Of a stretch of DNA of 64,000 nt, positions 32,337-40,426 are shown in pieces. This DNA is from a candidate division Zixibacteria bacterium SM23_81 (GTDB lineage Bacteria > SM23-81). The stretch spans positions 1 to 64,000 of the forward strand of contig LJUY01000004.1 in NCBI GenBank assembly GCA_001304015.1. The letters are read 5' to 3'. Both the position numbers and the translations under genes were made by a program. The notes under the pieces were generated by a model. It was not told the origin of the DNA. It searched no databases and saw nothing but the letters and a program-made list of their open reading frames with translations. How positions within the stretch are numbered: the first letter of the stretch is position 1; the number at the start of each line of letters is the position of its first letter.

Positions 32337-33284
32337 ATGACCGCCTATCTTCTCCGTCGTCTGATATGGGTAGTGCTGCTGCTGGCGGGGGTCTCACTGG
32401 CGACCTTCGTCATTTTCTTTCAAATTCCCTCAAACCCCGCCGAGCTGGTGGCCGGGAAGAATGCCACCCCTGAAATGATCGCAAACATCGAACGGCGTCT
32501 GGGCCTTGATCAACCGTGGTACGTCCAATACTGGCGATTTCTCCATCGAGCAATACGGGGGGACCTAGGATTCTCTTATATTACCCAACAGGAGGTTGCC
32601 CCCATCCTGCTGGCTGCCTTCCCCGTCACCCTCTCGTTGGCCATTGGTGCGGCCATCATCTGGCTGGCCATTGGTATCCCCATCGGTGTCCTGTCGGCCC
32701 TCAAGCCCCGTTCGCTGCCAGACCGGCTGGCCATGATCTTCGCCCTTGTGGGCATCTCTACCCCCGTCTTCTGGCTGGGTCTGGTTATGCTCAAGGTTTT
32801 CGCCGACACCTTGGGCTGCTTTCCTTTGGGCGATTATATGGAGATCTCCCGAGGGGGTTTTTTCTCTTGGATGCATCATTTGATTTTGCCTTGGATTACC
32901 CTGGCTTTCCTCTATGCCGGATGGTATGCCAGGATGACTCGCGCCAACATGCTGGAGACGCTGGGTGAGGATTACGTCCGCACCGCTCGGGCCAAGGGCC
33001 TGGCCGAAGGAAAAGTGGTCTTCAAGCACGTCTTGCGCAACTCCCTGACTCCAGTGGTAACCATGTTCGGCATGGATCTGGGTTATCTCCTCGGCGGCGC
33101 CGTGTTGACGGAGACGGTCTTTGGCCTCCCCGGCATCGGCGGACTGGCCTGGAGAGCCATTCAGCAGCGTGATCTGCCCATGGTGATGGGTGCGGTGGTC
33201 TTCGCTGCCGTGTTCATCATTTTGGCCAATCTAGTAGTTGATCTTTTCTACGCGGTTTTGGACCCCAGAGTACGCTATCGCTGA
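32337..33284 (+). CDS. Peptide ABC transporter permease, DppB/OppB type
   Basis: Inner-membrane permease of 315 residues. The N-terminal MTAYLLRRLIWVVLLL and LGLDQPWYVQYWRFL are classical for DppB. The EAA loop EDYVRTARAKGLAEGKVVFKHVLRN (about 213-237) and the end FGLPGIGGLAWRAIQQRDLPM are intact. It should pair with the DppC-type permease upstream to form the channel. Usual gene order is binding protein, B, C, then two ATPases; here C precedes B, an element sits between, and no ATPase gene follows, so import needs an ATPase from elsewhere. Confidence 0.95.
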   Translation: MTAYLLRRLIWVVLLLAGVSLATFVIFFQIPSNPAELVAGKNATPEMIANIERRLGLDQPWYVQYWRFLHRAIRGDLGFSYITQQEVAPILLAAFPVTLSLAIGAAIIWLAIGIPIGVLSALKPRSLPDRLAMIFALVGISTPVFWLGLVMLKVFADTLGCFPLGDYMEISRGGFFSWMHHLILPWITLAFLYAGWYARMTRANMLETLGEDYVRTARAKGLAEGKVVFKHVLRNSLTPVVTMFGMDLGYLLGGAVLTETVFGLPGIGGLAWRAIQQRDLPMVMGAVVFAAVFIILANLVVDLFYAVLDPRVRYR

Positions 33285-33388
33285 TGAATTTTTCCCTAAA
33301 AGTGGTTGACAAAACCCATAGGACTTAATATTTTATCACTACCTTTGAGACCAAAGATTTTCGATAGCGGGTTTTTGCCACCAGAATT

Positions 33389-34378
33389 ATGCCTGCAAAT
33401 TTACCACCACAATACTTCGCCGCCGAGCAAAGGTGGCGTGAGGCCTCCACCCTTGAGGAGCAGATCGAGGCCCTGCGCGAGATGTTGGCCATCATGCCCA
33501 AGCACAAGGGCACCGATAAGCTCCAAGCCGATCTCAAAAGGAGAATCGCAAAGCTTCAAAGGGAGGTAAAGGAGCAGCGTAAAAAAGGTGGGCACAGAAG
33601 CCAATTGGGCTATGTGCCTAAAGAAGGGGCTGGCCAGGTGGCCGTTATCGGTCCTCCCAACGCCGGCAAATCGGCCCTGGTGAGAGCTATGACTCATGCT
33701 CATCCTGATGTGGCCCCTTATCCTTTTACTACCCAGAATCCCGCTGCTGCCATGATGCCCTATGAGGATATCCAGATTCAATTGGTGGACACGCCACCCA
33801 TCTCCGACCAGTATAAGCTCCCATGGCTCCCCAATCTTATACGGCTGGCGGATCTGGCCGTACTGGTGGTGGACTTAGGTCATGATCCCATCGGGCAGGC
33901 TCAGATGGTCATCGACGAGATGGAGGAGACCAGCACACACCTGAACGGAAGTGGTGGGAAGAGCAATGGTCAGGAACCCATCGTGTTGGTGAAGACAATC
34001 ATAGCGGGCAATAAGGACGATTTACCTCAGGCGCTGGAGAATTTTCATCAGCTCAGTGATAAGTTCGGGCAGGACTTTCAAATACTGTCCTTCTCGGCGC
34101 AGAAACGCGAGGGATTGGAGAATTTCAAGACAAAAGTCTTCCAGGCGTTGGAGATCCTCCGCGTCTACACTAAGGAGCCAGGCAAAAAGCCGGACCTTGA
34201 GCAGCCTTACGTCCTCAAGCACGGCAGCACCGTTCTTGACGTGGCAGCCTCTATACATCGCGACTTCGCCAGCCAGCTGAGATACGCGCGCATCTGGGGG
34301 TCGGAAAAGTACCAGGGTCAGAGCGTGCAGAAAAATCACCGTGTGGAGGATGGCGATATCATCGAGCTTCATCTGTGA
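33389..34378 (+). CDS. DRG/Obg-type GTPase with C-terminal TGS domain (COG1163-like)
   Basis: GTP-binding protein of 329 residues. An N-terminal helical part (15-65) is followed by the G domain: G1 GPPNAGKS (88-95), G2 around PFTTQNP (112-118), G3 DTPPI (134-138), G4 GNKDD (207-211) and G5 FSAQ (235-238). The TGS domain covers about 262-329 and ends DGDIIELHL. This is the architecture of archaeal/eukaryotic DRG (Rbg) proteins, which bind ribosomes; bacterial members are uncommon. The invariant G3 Gly (DxxG) is Pro here. It stands alone, 104 bp after the permease and before the STAS genes. Confidence 0.88.
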   Translation: MPANLPPQYFAAEQRWREASTLEEQIEALREMLAIMPKHKGTDKLQADLKRRIAKLQREVKEQRKKGGHRSQLGYVPKEGAGQVAVIGPPNAGKSALVRAMTHAHPDVAPYPFTTQNPAAAMMPYEDIQIQLVDTPPISDQYKLPWLPNLIRLADLAVLVVDLGHDPIGQAQMVIDEMEETSTHLNGSGGKSNGQEPIVLVKTIIAGNKDDLPQALENFHQLSDKFGQDFQILSFSAQKREGLENFKTKVFQALEILRVYTKEPGKKPDLEQPYVLKHGSTVLDVAASIHRDFASQLRYARIWGSEKYQGQSVQKNHRVEDGDIIELHL

Positions 34379-34443
34379 AGCTCAGTATCAATTAGAGGTG
34401 GGAAGGAAAAAATTTTTCCCTCATGTCCAAGGAGGATGAGCAT

Positions 34444-34785
34444 ATGGCGATCAAAGAAACGATCAGAGGCGACGTGGCCGTTCTGAATCTGAGAGGGAAA
34501 CTCATGGGAGGGCCCGACTCGACAGCTCTGCATGATAAAGTTCACGGCCTGATCGCCGACGGCATTAAACAGGTGGTCATCGACCTGGGAAAAGTGAAGT
34601 GGATGAACAGTTCCGGATTAGGTGCTCTGATGGCCGCCCTCACCACCCTGCGCAACGCCGGCGGCGATCTGAAGCTGGCCAACGTAACCAAGAAGATCGA
34701 AAGCCTGTTGTTGATTACCAAGCTGATTACCGTTTTTGAGACATACGAGACGGCGGACAGAGCTGTAGTCAGCTTTCGGCAATAG
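34444..34785 (+). CDS. STAS-domain anti-sigma factor antagonist (SpoIIAA/RsbV-like), copy 1
   Basis: A 113-residue partner-switching protein. It has VIDLGKVKWMNSSGLGALM (45-63); Ser57 aligns with the phosphorylated Ser of SpoIIAA, although the preceding Asp of the usual DSSG is Asn. When unphosphorylated it should bind an RsbW-type kinase; RsbU-type phosphatases reset it. Such kinase and phosphatases are encoded at 7.5-13.2 kb. The ATG at 34444 follows AAGGAGGATGAGCAT; an ATG at 34423 lies ahead of that site. A symmetric ggaaaaaatttttcc (34405-34419) precedes it. A terminator follows. Confidence 0.93.
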   Translation: MAIKETIRGDVAVLNLRGKLMGGPDSTALHDKVHGLIADGIKQVVIDLGKVKWMNSSGLGALMAALTTLRNAGGDLKLANVTKKIESLLLITKLITVFETYETADRAVVSFRQ

Positions 34786-34808
34786 GCGAGAACTGCTGAG
34801 AGAAACAG

Positions 34809-34832
34809 GCCCGGGACCGCCCGGGCTTTTTT
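34809..34832 (+). terminator. Intrinsic terminator between the two STAS genes
   Basis: A 7-bp GC-only stem (gcccggg / cccgggc), 4-nt loop and six T residues. It separates the two STAS genes into different transcripts or attenuates the second. Confidence 0.85.
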
Positions 34833-34887
34833 ATGAAGGTACCGCTGAAAAACTGATTATCGACTCCTTACCCAAAGAGGTGATACC

Positions 34888-35229
34888 ATGGCAATTAAGG
34901 AAAGCGTGAGCGACGGCATAGCTGTCCTGGCACTGAAAGGAAAACTCATGGGAGGGCCCGACCCCTTAGCGCTGCACGATAGAGTTCACGGTCTCATCGG
35001 CGATGGCATCAAACAGGTTGTCGTCGATCTGGGAAACGTGAAATGGCTGAACAGCTCGGGCTTAGGAGCGCTGATGGCTAGCCTCACCACGCTTCGTAAC
35101 GCAGGGGGCGATCTGAAATTGGCCAAGGTGGGCAAAAAGATCGAAAGCCTGCTGTTGATCACAAAGCTCATCAGCGTGTTTGAGATATACGATTCTGTGG
35201 ATAGGGCCGCAGCCAGTTTCGGGAAATAG
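34888..35229 (+). CDS. STAS-domain anti-sigma factor antagonist (SpoIIAA/RsbV-like), copy 2
   Basis: A tandem paralogue of the preceding gene with exactly the same length, 113 residues. The two proteins are very similar (GGDLKLA, KKIESLLLITKLI shared), pointing to a local duplication. The site VVDLGNVKWLNSSGLGALM (45-63) keeps Ser57. Its own ribosome-binding site (GAGGTGATACC) and the terminator upstream suggest independent expression. Two antagonists for the RsbU/RsbW proteins 20 kb away could give input-specific switching; that link is inference. Confidence 0.93.
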   Translation: MAIKESVSDGIAVLALKGKLMGGPDPLALHDRVHGLIGDGIKQVVVDLGNVKWLNSSGLGALMASLTTLRNAGGDLKLAKVGKKIESLLLITKLISVFEIYDSVDRAAASFGK

Positions 35230-35402
35230 CAAAGAGTCGCTGAGAGCAAAAAGCCTTGAATAGAAAAGGCTTGCTGGGATCTGAAGGTAAGCTTGATGGG
35301 ATCTATGCATTTGCAAAAAAGTTGGCCTGAGAATGCAGATCCATCGCGAGAGCTTGCTGATCTTCATGAACTTAGTGGACTGTCAAATGGTGAGGAGTCA
35401 CA

Positions 35403-37460
35403 ATGAAAACTAAGCAGGAGCAACTTGATCAACTCTGCATTAACACCATCCGCTTTCTAGCCGCAGATGCTGTGCAGAAAGCCAATTCCGGCCACCCCGG
35501 CTTACCCATGGGCGCGGCGACCATGGCTTACGTGTTGTGGTCACGTCACCTGCGGCATGCTCCCTCCAATCCTCAATGGGCTGACCGAGACCGTTTTATT
35601 CTCTCGGCAGGTCACGGCTCGATGCTCCTGTATGGTCTGCTCCATCTCACCGGCTATGGCCTGCCCCTCTCAGAGCTACAGTCATTCCGGCAATGGGGCA
35701 GCAAAACTCCCGGACACCCCGAGGGTCAAATCACTCCAGGGGTGGAGATCACCACGGGCCCCCTCGGTCAGGGAATCAGCCACGCTGTGGGAATGGCATT
35801 AGCCGAAGCACATTTGGCGGCCCGTTATAATCGGGCCGAGCATCCCATCGTGAATCACTATACGTACGTTATCGCCAGCGATGGCGACCTCATGGAAGGC
35901 GTGGCTTCGGAGGCCTGTTCCCTGGCTGGCCATTTGGGCCTGGGCAAATTGATCGTGTTGTTCGACGACAATCGTATCTCTCTGGCTGGCGCCACTTCCT
36001 TGGCTTTCACCGAGGATGTCGCAGGACGCTTCCAGTCATATGGGTGGCACGTTGACCGTGTTGATGGGGGCAATGATTTGGACGCCATCGACGCGGCTAT
36101 TAAGGCTGCTCGCGAGGAGCCCTCCCGGCCCTCCATTATCCTGGTGCGCACCATTCTGGGCTACGGCGCACCCAATAAGCAAAACACCTTCAAAGTTCAT
36201 GGGTCACCCCTGGGGCCAGCGGAGCTGGAAGCGGCCAAGAAGAACTTAGGTTGGCCCATCGAGCCGGATTTCTTCGTCCCGGAAGATGTCCTTAAACAGT
36301 TCCGGCAGGCCGTGGCTCGCGGTCAGACTTGGGAGGTGGAATGGGAGAAGAGCTTCGAACGCTATGCGAAGACATATCCTGAACTCGCAGCGGAATTCAA
36401 ACGGCGAATGGCCGGCGACCTTCCAGAGGGCTGGGATGAAGATCTTCCCGCTTTTCCTCGGGACGATAAGGGCCTGGCCACACGCAAAGCTTCGGAAGTC
36501 GTCTTGCAGACCCTTGCTGCGCGGCTTCCAGACCTGATGGGTGGCTCGGCAGATCTCAATCCCTCCACCTTCACCTGGCTGAAGGGATTCGGGGATTTCC
36601 AATCGTCCGATAACACACCTGAAGACAGACAGGGAGCCGTGGGGCAAGAGTGGAACTATGGGGGCCGCAACGTGCATTTTGGCGTTCGTGAGCACGCCAT
36701 GGGTGCCATGGCTGGAGGGATGGCGCTGCATGGGGGCTTCATTCCCTATACGGCCACCTTTCTGGTCTTCTCCGATTACATGCGCCCCCCCATGCGATTA
36801 GCTGCCCTGACGGGGGTCCCCGTGATCTACGTCTTCACCCACGACAGCATTGGCCTGGGAGAGGATGGCCCCACTCACCAGCCCATCGAACATCTCATGA
36901 ACCTGCGGGCCATTCCCAATTTGACGGTCATCCGCCCGGCCGATGCCTCCGAGACCACAGAGGCTTGGCGAGCCGCTTTGCTGAGGACTAATGGCCCCAC
37001 AGCCCTGATCTTCTCCAGGCAGGGCTTGCCCATTCTGGACCGCAGCAAGTTTCCGCCGGCTAAGGGGCTGCAACGTGGAGCATACATTCTGTGGCAGTCA
37101 AGGGACGGCATTCCGGACGTCATCATCATAGCCACCGGGTCTGAGGTACACATCGCTCTGGACGCTGCTAAAAAGCTGGCTTCCGAGTGTATCAAGACAA
37201 GGGTGGTCTCAATGCCCAGCTGGGAGTTGTTTGACCAACAGCCGGCCAATTATCGAGAAAAGGTGCTGCCCTCAGAGGTGCGGGCGCGGGTAGCCGTGGA
37301 GGCGGGCATCAAGCTGGGCTGGGAGCACTATGTGGGCACGGGAGGTGCTGTGGTGGGCATGGAGAGCTTTGGAGCCAGTGCCCCTGCAGAGGTACTCTAT
37401 GAGAAATTCGGGATCACCGCAGACGCGGTGGTGGCCCTGGCCAAGGAACTGCTGGATTAA
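35403..37460 (+). CDS. tkt: Transketolase
   Basis: Thiamine-diphosphate enzyme of the non-oxidative pentose phosphate pathway, moving two-carbon units between sugar phosphates. The 685 residues are the normal length. Seen: [21 protein letters not shown], the thiamine-diphosphate motif beginning SDGDLMEG (159-166) with the later [24 protein letters not shown], the pyrimidine-domain [17 protein letters not shown], and [19 protein letters not shown]. The ribosome-binding site GAGGAGTCAC precedes the ATG. It is a single gene here, not joined to other pentose phosphate genes. Confidence 0.97.
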   Translation: MKTKQEQLDQLCINTIRFLAADAVQKANSGHPGLPMGAATMAYVLWSRHLRHAPSNPQWADRDRFILSAGHGSMLLYGLLHLTGYGLPLSELQSFRQWGSKTPGHPEGQITPGVEITTGPLGQGISHAVGMALAEAHLAARYNRAEHPIVNHYTYVIASDGDLMEGVASEACSLAGHLGLGKLIVLFDDNRISLAGATSLAFTEDVAGRFQSYGWHVDRVDGGNDLDAIDAAIKAAREEPSRPSIILVRTILGYGAPNKQNTFKVHGSPLGPAELEAAKKNLGWPIEPDFFVPEDVLKQFRQAVARGQTWEVEWEKSFERYAKTYPELAAEFKRRMAGDLPEGWDEDLPAFPRDDKGLATRKASEVVLQTLAARLPDLMGGSADLNPSTFTWLKGFGDFQSSDNTPEDRQGAVGQEWNYGGRNVHFGVREHAMGAMAGGMALHGGFIPYTATFLVFSDYMRPPMRLAALTGVPVIYVFTHDSIGLGEDGPTHQPIEHLMNLRAIPNLTVIRPADASETTEAWRAALLRTNGPTALIFSRQGLPILDRSKFPPAKGLQRGAYILWQSRDGIPDVIIIATGSEVHIALDAAKKLASECIKTRVVSMPSWELFDQQPANYREKVLPSEVRARVAVEAGIKLGWEHYVGTGGAVVGMESFGASAPAEVLYEKFGITADAVVALAKELLD

Positions 37461-37585
37461 TAACGATATTTCAACGGCCTTCTGGGCCATGAGATCATCT
37501 TTGTGTGATGAACAAATCAAATAGCTTTTACAACAGTGATCGAAAATGTTTTAGTTGACGCTAATTCCACCAGGGAGGATATCAT

Positions 37586-38031
37586 GTGGTGAAATTGGGC
37601 GATTTGAAATTTGTGCGAGTGGCTTCCCGAAGTACCTGGAGAGAAAACCTTATTTGCGAAGCGCTGAGCTGGTGGTAGAGGGCACAAGATACCCTTTGGA
37701 GGTCTCCCAGTATATCAAAGAGATCGCCTGTAAGACGCCGGAAGACCAGATGTTGCGAAAACTAGCAACTTCACTGTTGCGCCTAGCGGCCAAACAGGCC
37801 GCCGAATATGCCATCAGCAAAAAGAGTGAGGGACTGGGGGCGCTGCTGTCGGGAGTCAATGCGATTACCGAAAAGACGGATACCCGGAATTAGCAGACGC
37901 TGCCTTACAACATCTCCTATGCCCGAATTCCGCTTCCGGAAGGGACATACGAAATGCAGCTGAAGAGCTATTCCCCTCAAGGGCCGCGCACCTTTTCCAA
38001 GAAATTACAGGTCGCGATTCTCAAAGGGTAG
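37586..38031 (+). pseudogene. Decayed COG3014-family lipoprotein gene (3' part only, frameshift and amber stop)
   Basis: The stretch encodes the last 150 or so residues of the COG3014-type family (normally about 450 residues, as I know it). Reading starts VVKLGDLKFVRVA in one frame; near 37624 one base appears deleted, and FPKYLERKPYLRSAELVVEG continues in another. The frame runs through AAKQAAEYAISKK and AITEKTDTRN, then meets TAG at 37891, where family members usually have Trp, and goes on in frame with QTLPYNISYARIPLPEGTYE to TAG at 38031. The N-terminal two thirds are missing, although a GGAGG still precedes 37586. Two lesions plus truncation make a functional product unlikely. Confidence 0.8.
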
Positions 38032-38485
38032 ATGATATTTCAAAACTTTCACATTCTCGACAGCATCCCCCTGGATTTGTAGCACAATATCGTCGTCTGT
38101 GCGGTGCATAAGACAGATACGCCACTTCTTTTCCAGAGATATTCGCAAATTCACGTTCGATATCATAAAGACTGGGGTAGACATCGGTTGCCAACATCTT
38201 GACACTGAAAATAGTTCCTGCACAGATTCTGATTCTGGAAACCGGCGACCGGGTGGTGGCTGACGCGCCGATCGTTTTTTTCTGTGACAAAACAGCGACG
38301 GATGGGCTTTTCAGCTCAACATGGCTTATGCAAACGAAAAATACTTGATTTGATGCGTATCCAATCTAATTTTAATATGAAAGGTAAATAAATACCACCA
38401 ATGATGTGCTGCGTTAAACAACCCGCCATACCCTTTTAAGAAATATGGCACATTTCTTTGTCTCACAACCAAGGAATGATTCACA
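38032..38485 (+). other. Intergenic region before DUF432, mostly relic sequence
   Basis: No intact gene. On the minus strand two overlapping short frames (between 38005 and 38290) give peptides such as LYDIEREFANISGKEV and QGDAVENVKVLKYHL that look like pieces of one protein split by a frameshift; I cannot name it. A candidate promoter lies at 38350-38378. Together with the neighbouring pseudogene this is a zone of gene decay. Confidence 0.4.
38350..38378 (+). promoter_or_regulatory. Candidate sigma-70-type promoter for DUF432-mscS
   Basis: TTGATG (38350-38355), a 17-bp spacer and TAATAT (38373-38378), 107 bp before the DUF432 start codon. Each box has only partial consensus, so this is tentative. 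Confidence 0.35.
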
Positions 38486-39277
38486 ATGAAAACCAATGCC
38501 GATCAATCGTCTCCCCGCTCACTGGATAAAGAACAAGGACAGCAGCGAACTTATTCTAAGGCAGGGTCTTTCTACGGTCGCCACAACCTCCCTGTCTCCC
38601 TCTCTCGAGAAGGATTTTCAATCTCCATCGATCAGGTAGGAGACACATGGTTATACCAAAGAGAATGTGACGGGGATAGGGTCGAGAAAAAACTCCTCAC
38701 CTCCATCAACATGGTTCTGATCAATCCGGTCGAACCCCTCAACAGGCCGAAGGAGATTACCTCCTACCTGCTGGTAGAATTCGAACGGCCCCTGATGATC
38801 GAGCCCGGGGTCAAGAGGAGGATCTTTGTGACATTCCCCATCGAGATTGGTGTCTTCATGTCCAGCAAAAGAGGCTTTGAGATCATCGATATCTTAACAA
38901 TGCAGAAGCAGAAATTCACATTGTACGGGAATCCGCGAACAGGCGTTATCTGTAAATACTGGAAAAGCAGCATCCATGCGACGGAGCCGCAGGTAGATCC
39001 CATCCGGCAAGGCGTCATGAGGCTGAATGTCAGCAACGTCAGCGATCACTGGGTAGAGGTGACCAGGGCCGTGTTCAACGCTTTTGGAATGAAACTTTTC
39101 TACAGCACGGACCTGGTGGCCATGAAGGCAACTATGAAAATATTAGGCAAATATATGGCAGAAACGGATTTCTCCAACTCACCCCTGAGGAAAGACATGA
39201 CCAATTCCCTGGAGCTATATACCTCAAGAAAGCTTATTGTGACGGCACCAAAATTCATCATGGAGCAGGGCATATGA
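38486..39277 (+). CDS. DUF432 domain-containing protein
   Basis: A 263-residue protein of unknown function without membrane segments. Family landmarks are MVLINPVEPLNRPKEITSYL, VEFERPLMIEPGVKRRIFVT, FPIEIGVFMSSKRG and LYGNPRTGVICKYWKSS. As far as I know DUF432 is mostly archaeal and is commonly encoded next to MscS-type channels, as here: its stop overlaps the channel ATG by four bases. A role as regulator or cytosolic accessory subunit of the channel is plausible inference. The N-terminal 30 residues are polar and Gln-rich, probably disordered. Confidence 0.88.
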   Translation: MKTNADQSSPRSLDKEQGQQRTYSKAGSFYGRHNLPVSLSREGFSISIDQVGDTWLYQRECDGDRVEKKLLTSINMVLINPVEPLNRPKEITSYLLVEFERPLMIEPGVKRRIFVTFPIEIGVFMSSKRGFEIIDILTMQKQKFTLYGNPRTGVICKYWKSSIHATEPQVDPIRQGVMRLNVSNVSDHWVEVTRAVFNAFGMKLFYSTDLVAMKATMKILGKYMAETDFSNSPLRKDMTNSLELYTSRKLIVTAPKFIMEQGI

Positions 39278-40098
39278 GGTTAAATAGAGTAGTCTATGGC
39301 GATGTGACCACGCTTGATCTCCTATCAGTCATTCTGATCTTCTTGGTGGCCGTCATTCTGGCCAAGGGATTAACCATTTACCTGAGAAGATCACTGAAAG
39401 AGAAGGTCAGCAAGGATAAGCTGCAGATTATTTCCAAAGCGATATATTACGGAATCCTGGGTATCGCTGTGCTGGCCTCTTTTCCGATATTGGGGATCAA
39501 TCCATCGGGATTACTGGTTGCTGGCGGCATATTCGGCATCATCATCGGCTTCGCCAGTCAGAGTATTGTGGGCAATCTGATATCAGGCGTCTTTCTGATG
39601 ATGGAACGGCCGATCAAGATCGGAAATTCCGTCCGGATTGGCGAATATTCGGGAATGGTCGAGGATATCCGGGTCATCTCCACCTCGCTACGCACCTGGG
39701 ATGGCATCTATGTCAGGATCCCCAATGAGAAGGTGTTTACCGACAGCATCATCAATTACGTTGCCCATGTGGCCAGGCGATTTGGCTACATGGTGGGCAT
39801 CCGCTACAGCGATGATGCGGATAAAGCCATCTCTATCATCAAGAATCTTATCGAAGACCACCCTATGGCCTTGAAAAATCCACCGCCTCAGGTCTTCGTC
39901 GATAATTTGGGAGACAACGCCGTCAACATCGTCGTCAGGATGTGGACTCCTGCCAAGGAGTGGTATGGCCTGAAAATGGAAATGCTGTGGAAAATCAAAA
40001 AGGCTCTGGAAAAAGAGGGCATCGAGATCGCCTTCCCACAGCGGACGGTCTGGTTTGCCAATGAACCGGACACGAGGGAGGCCGCGGATTCTTCTTGA
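39274..40098 (+). CDS. MscS-family mechanosensitive ion channel
   Basis: Small-conductance mechanosensitive channel of 274 residues, near E. coli MscS in size, that opens under membrane tension to release solutes. Helices lie at about 13-35 and 52-72, and the pore helix TM3 at about 80-110 (SGLLVAGGIFGIIIGFASQS, then GNLISGVFLMMERP). The beta domain begins IGNSVRIGEYSGMVEDI, followed by the C-terminal alpha/beta domain with GIRYSDDADKAISII. The ending IEIAFPQRTVWF is typical. It is translationally coupled to DUF432. Confidence 0.95.
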   Translation: MRLNRVVYGDVTTLDLLSVILIFLVAVILAKGLTIYLRRSLKEKVSKDKLQIISKAIYYGILGIAVLASFPILGINPSGLLVAGGIFGIIIGFASQSIVGNLISGVFLMMERPIKIGNSVRIGEYSGMVEDIRVISTSLRTWDGIYVRIPNEKVFTDSIINYVAHVARRFGYMVGIRYSDDADKAISIIKNLIEDHPMALKNPPPQVFVDNLGDNAVNIVVRMWTPAKEWYGLKMEMLWKIKKALEKEGIEIAFPQRTVWFANEPDTREAADSS

Positions 40099-40426
40099 CC
40101 CGCGACCGTGCGTCCAGCTACTCCGTGAGGTGAATACCAATGGGCATTTAATCTCCTCTTCGGTGAAACGCTGCATGAAGCCCATACCGCTGGACTGCGA
40201 CAGATCGATGACTTCTTTACAAAGGGCACCAGCCAGGACTAATTCGCCCAGATTAGCTGCTTTCCCGCTTCGTGGTATCGGATGTCTATTTCAAAACCCC
40301 ATGGGAACCTTTAGCCGCTCATGATGTTCTGTCTTTCTCTACCCATAGATATTCCTACAGTTACTGATGCATTTCAGCATCACCTCTGAACGTTCGTCGT
40401 GCGTCTATCGCAATTTCGAGTAAGCG
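40099..40426. other. 328-bp intergenic region, possible minus-strand relic
   Basis: No intact gene. On the minus strand around 40130-40260 an open stretch reads like protein (GKAANLGELVLAGALCKEV, then GFMQRFTEEEIKCPLVFT) but has no proper start or end of its own and runs into the mscS gene. It may be a gene fragment that I cannot identify. Confidence 0.3.

Noticed and set aside
38005-38290. Minus-strand small gene (72 to 89 codons)
   Set aside because: Two overlapping frames each look only partly protein-like; no start site supports either. Recorded as possible relic only.
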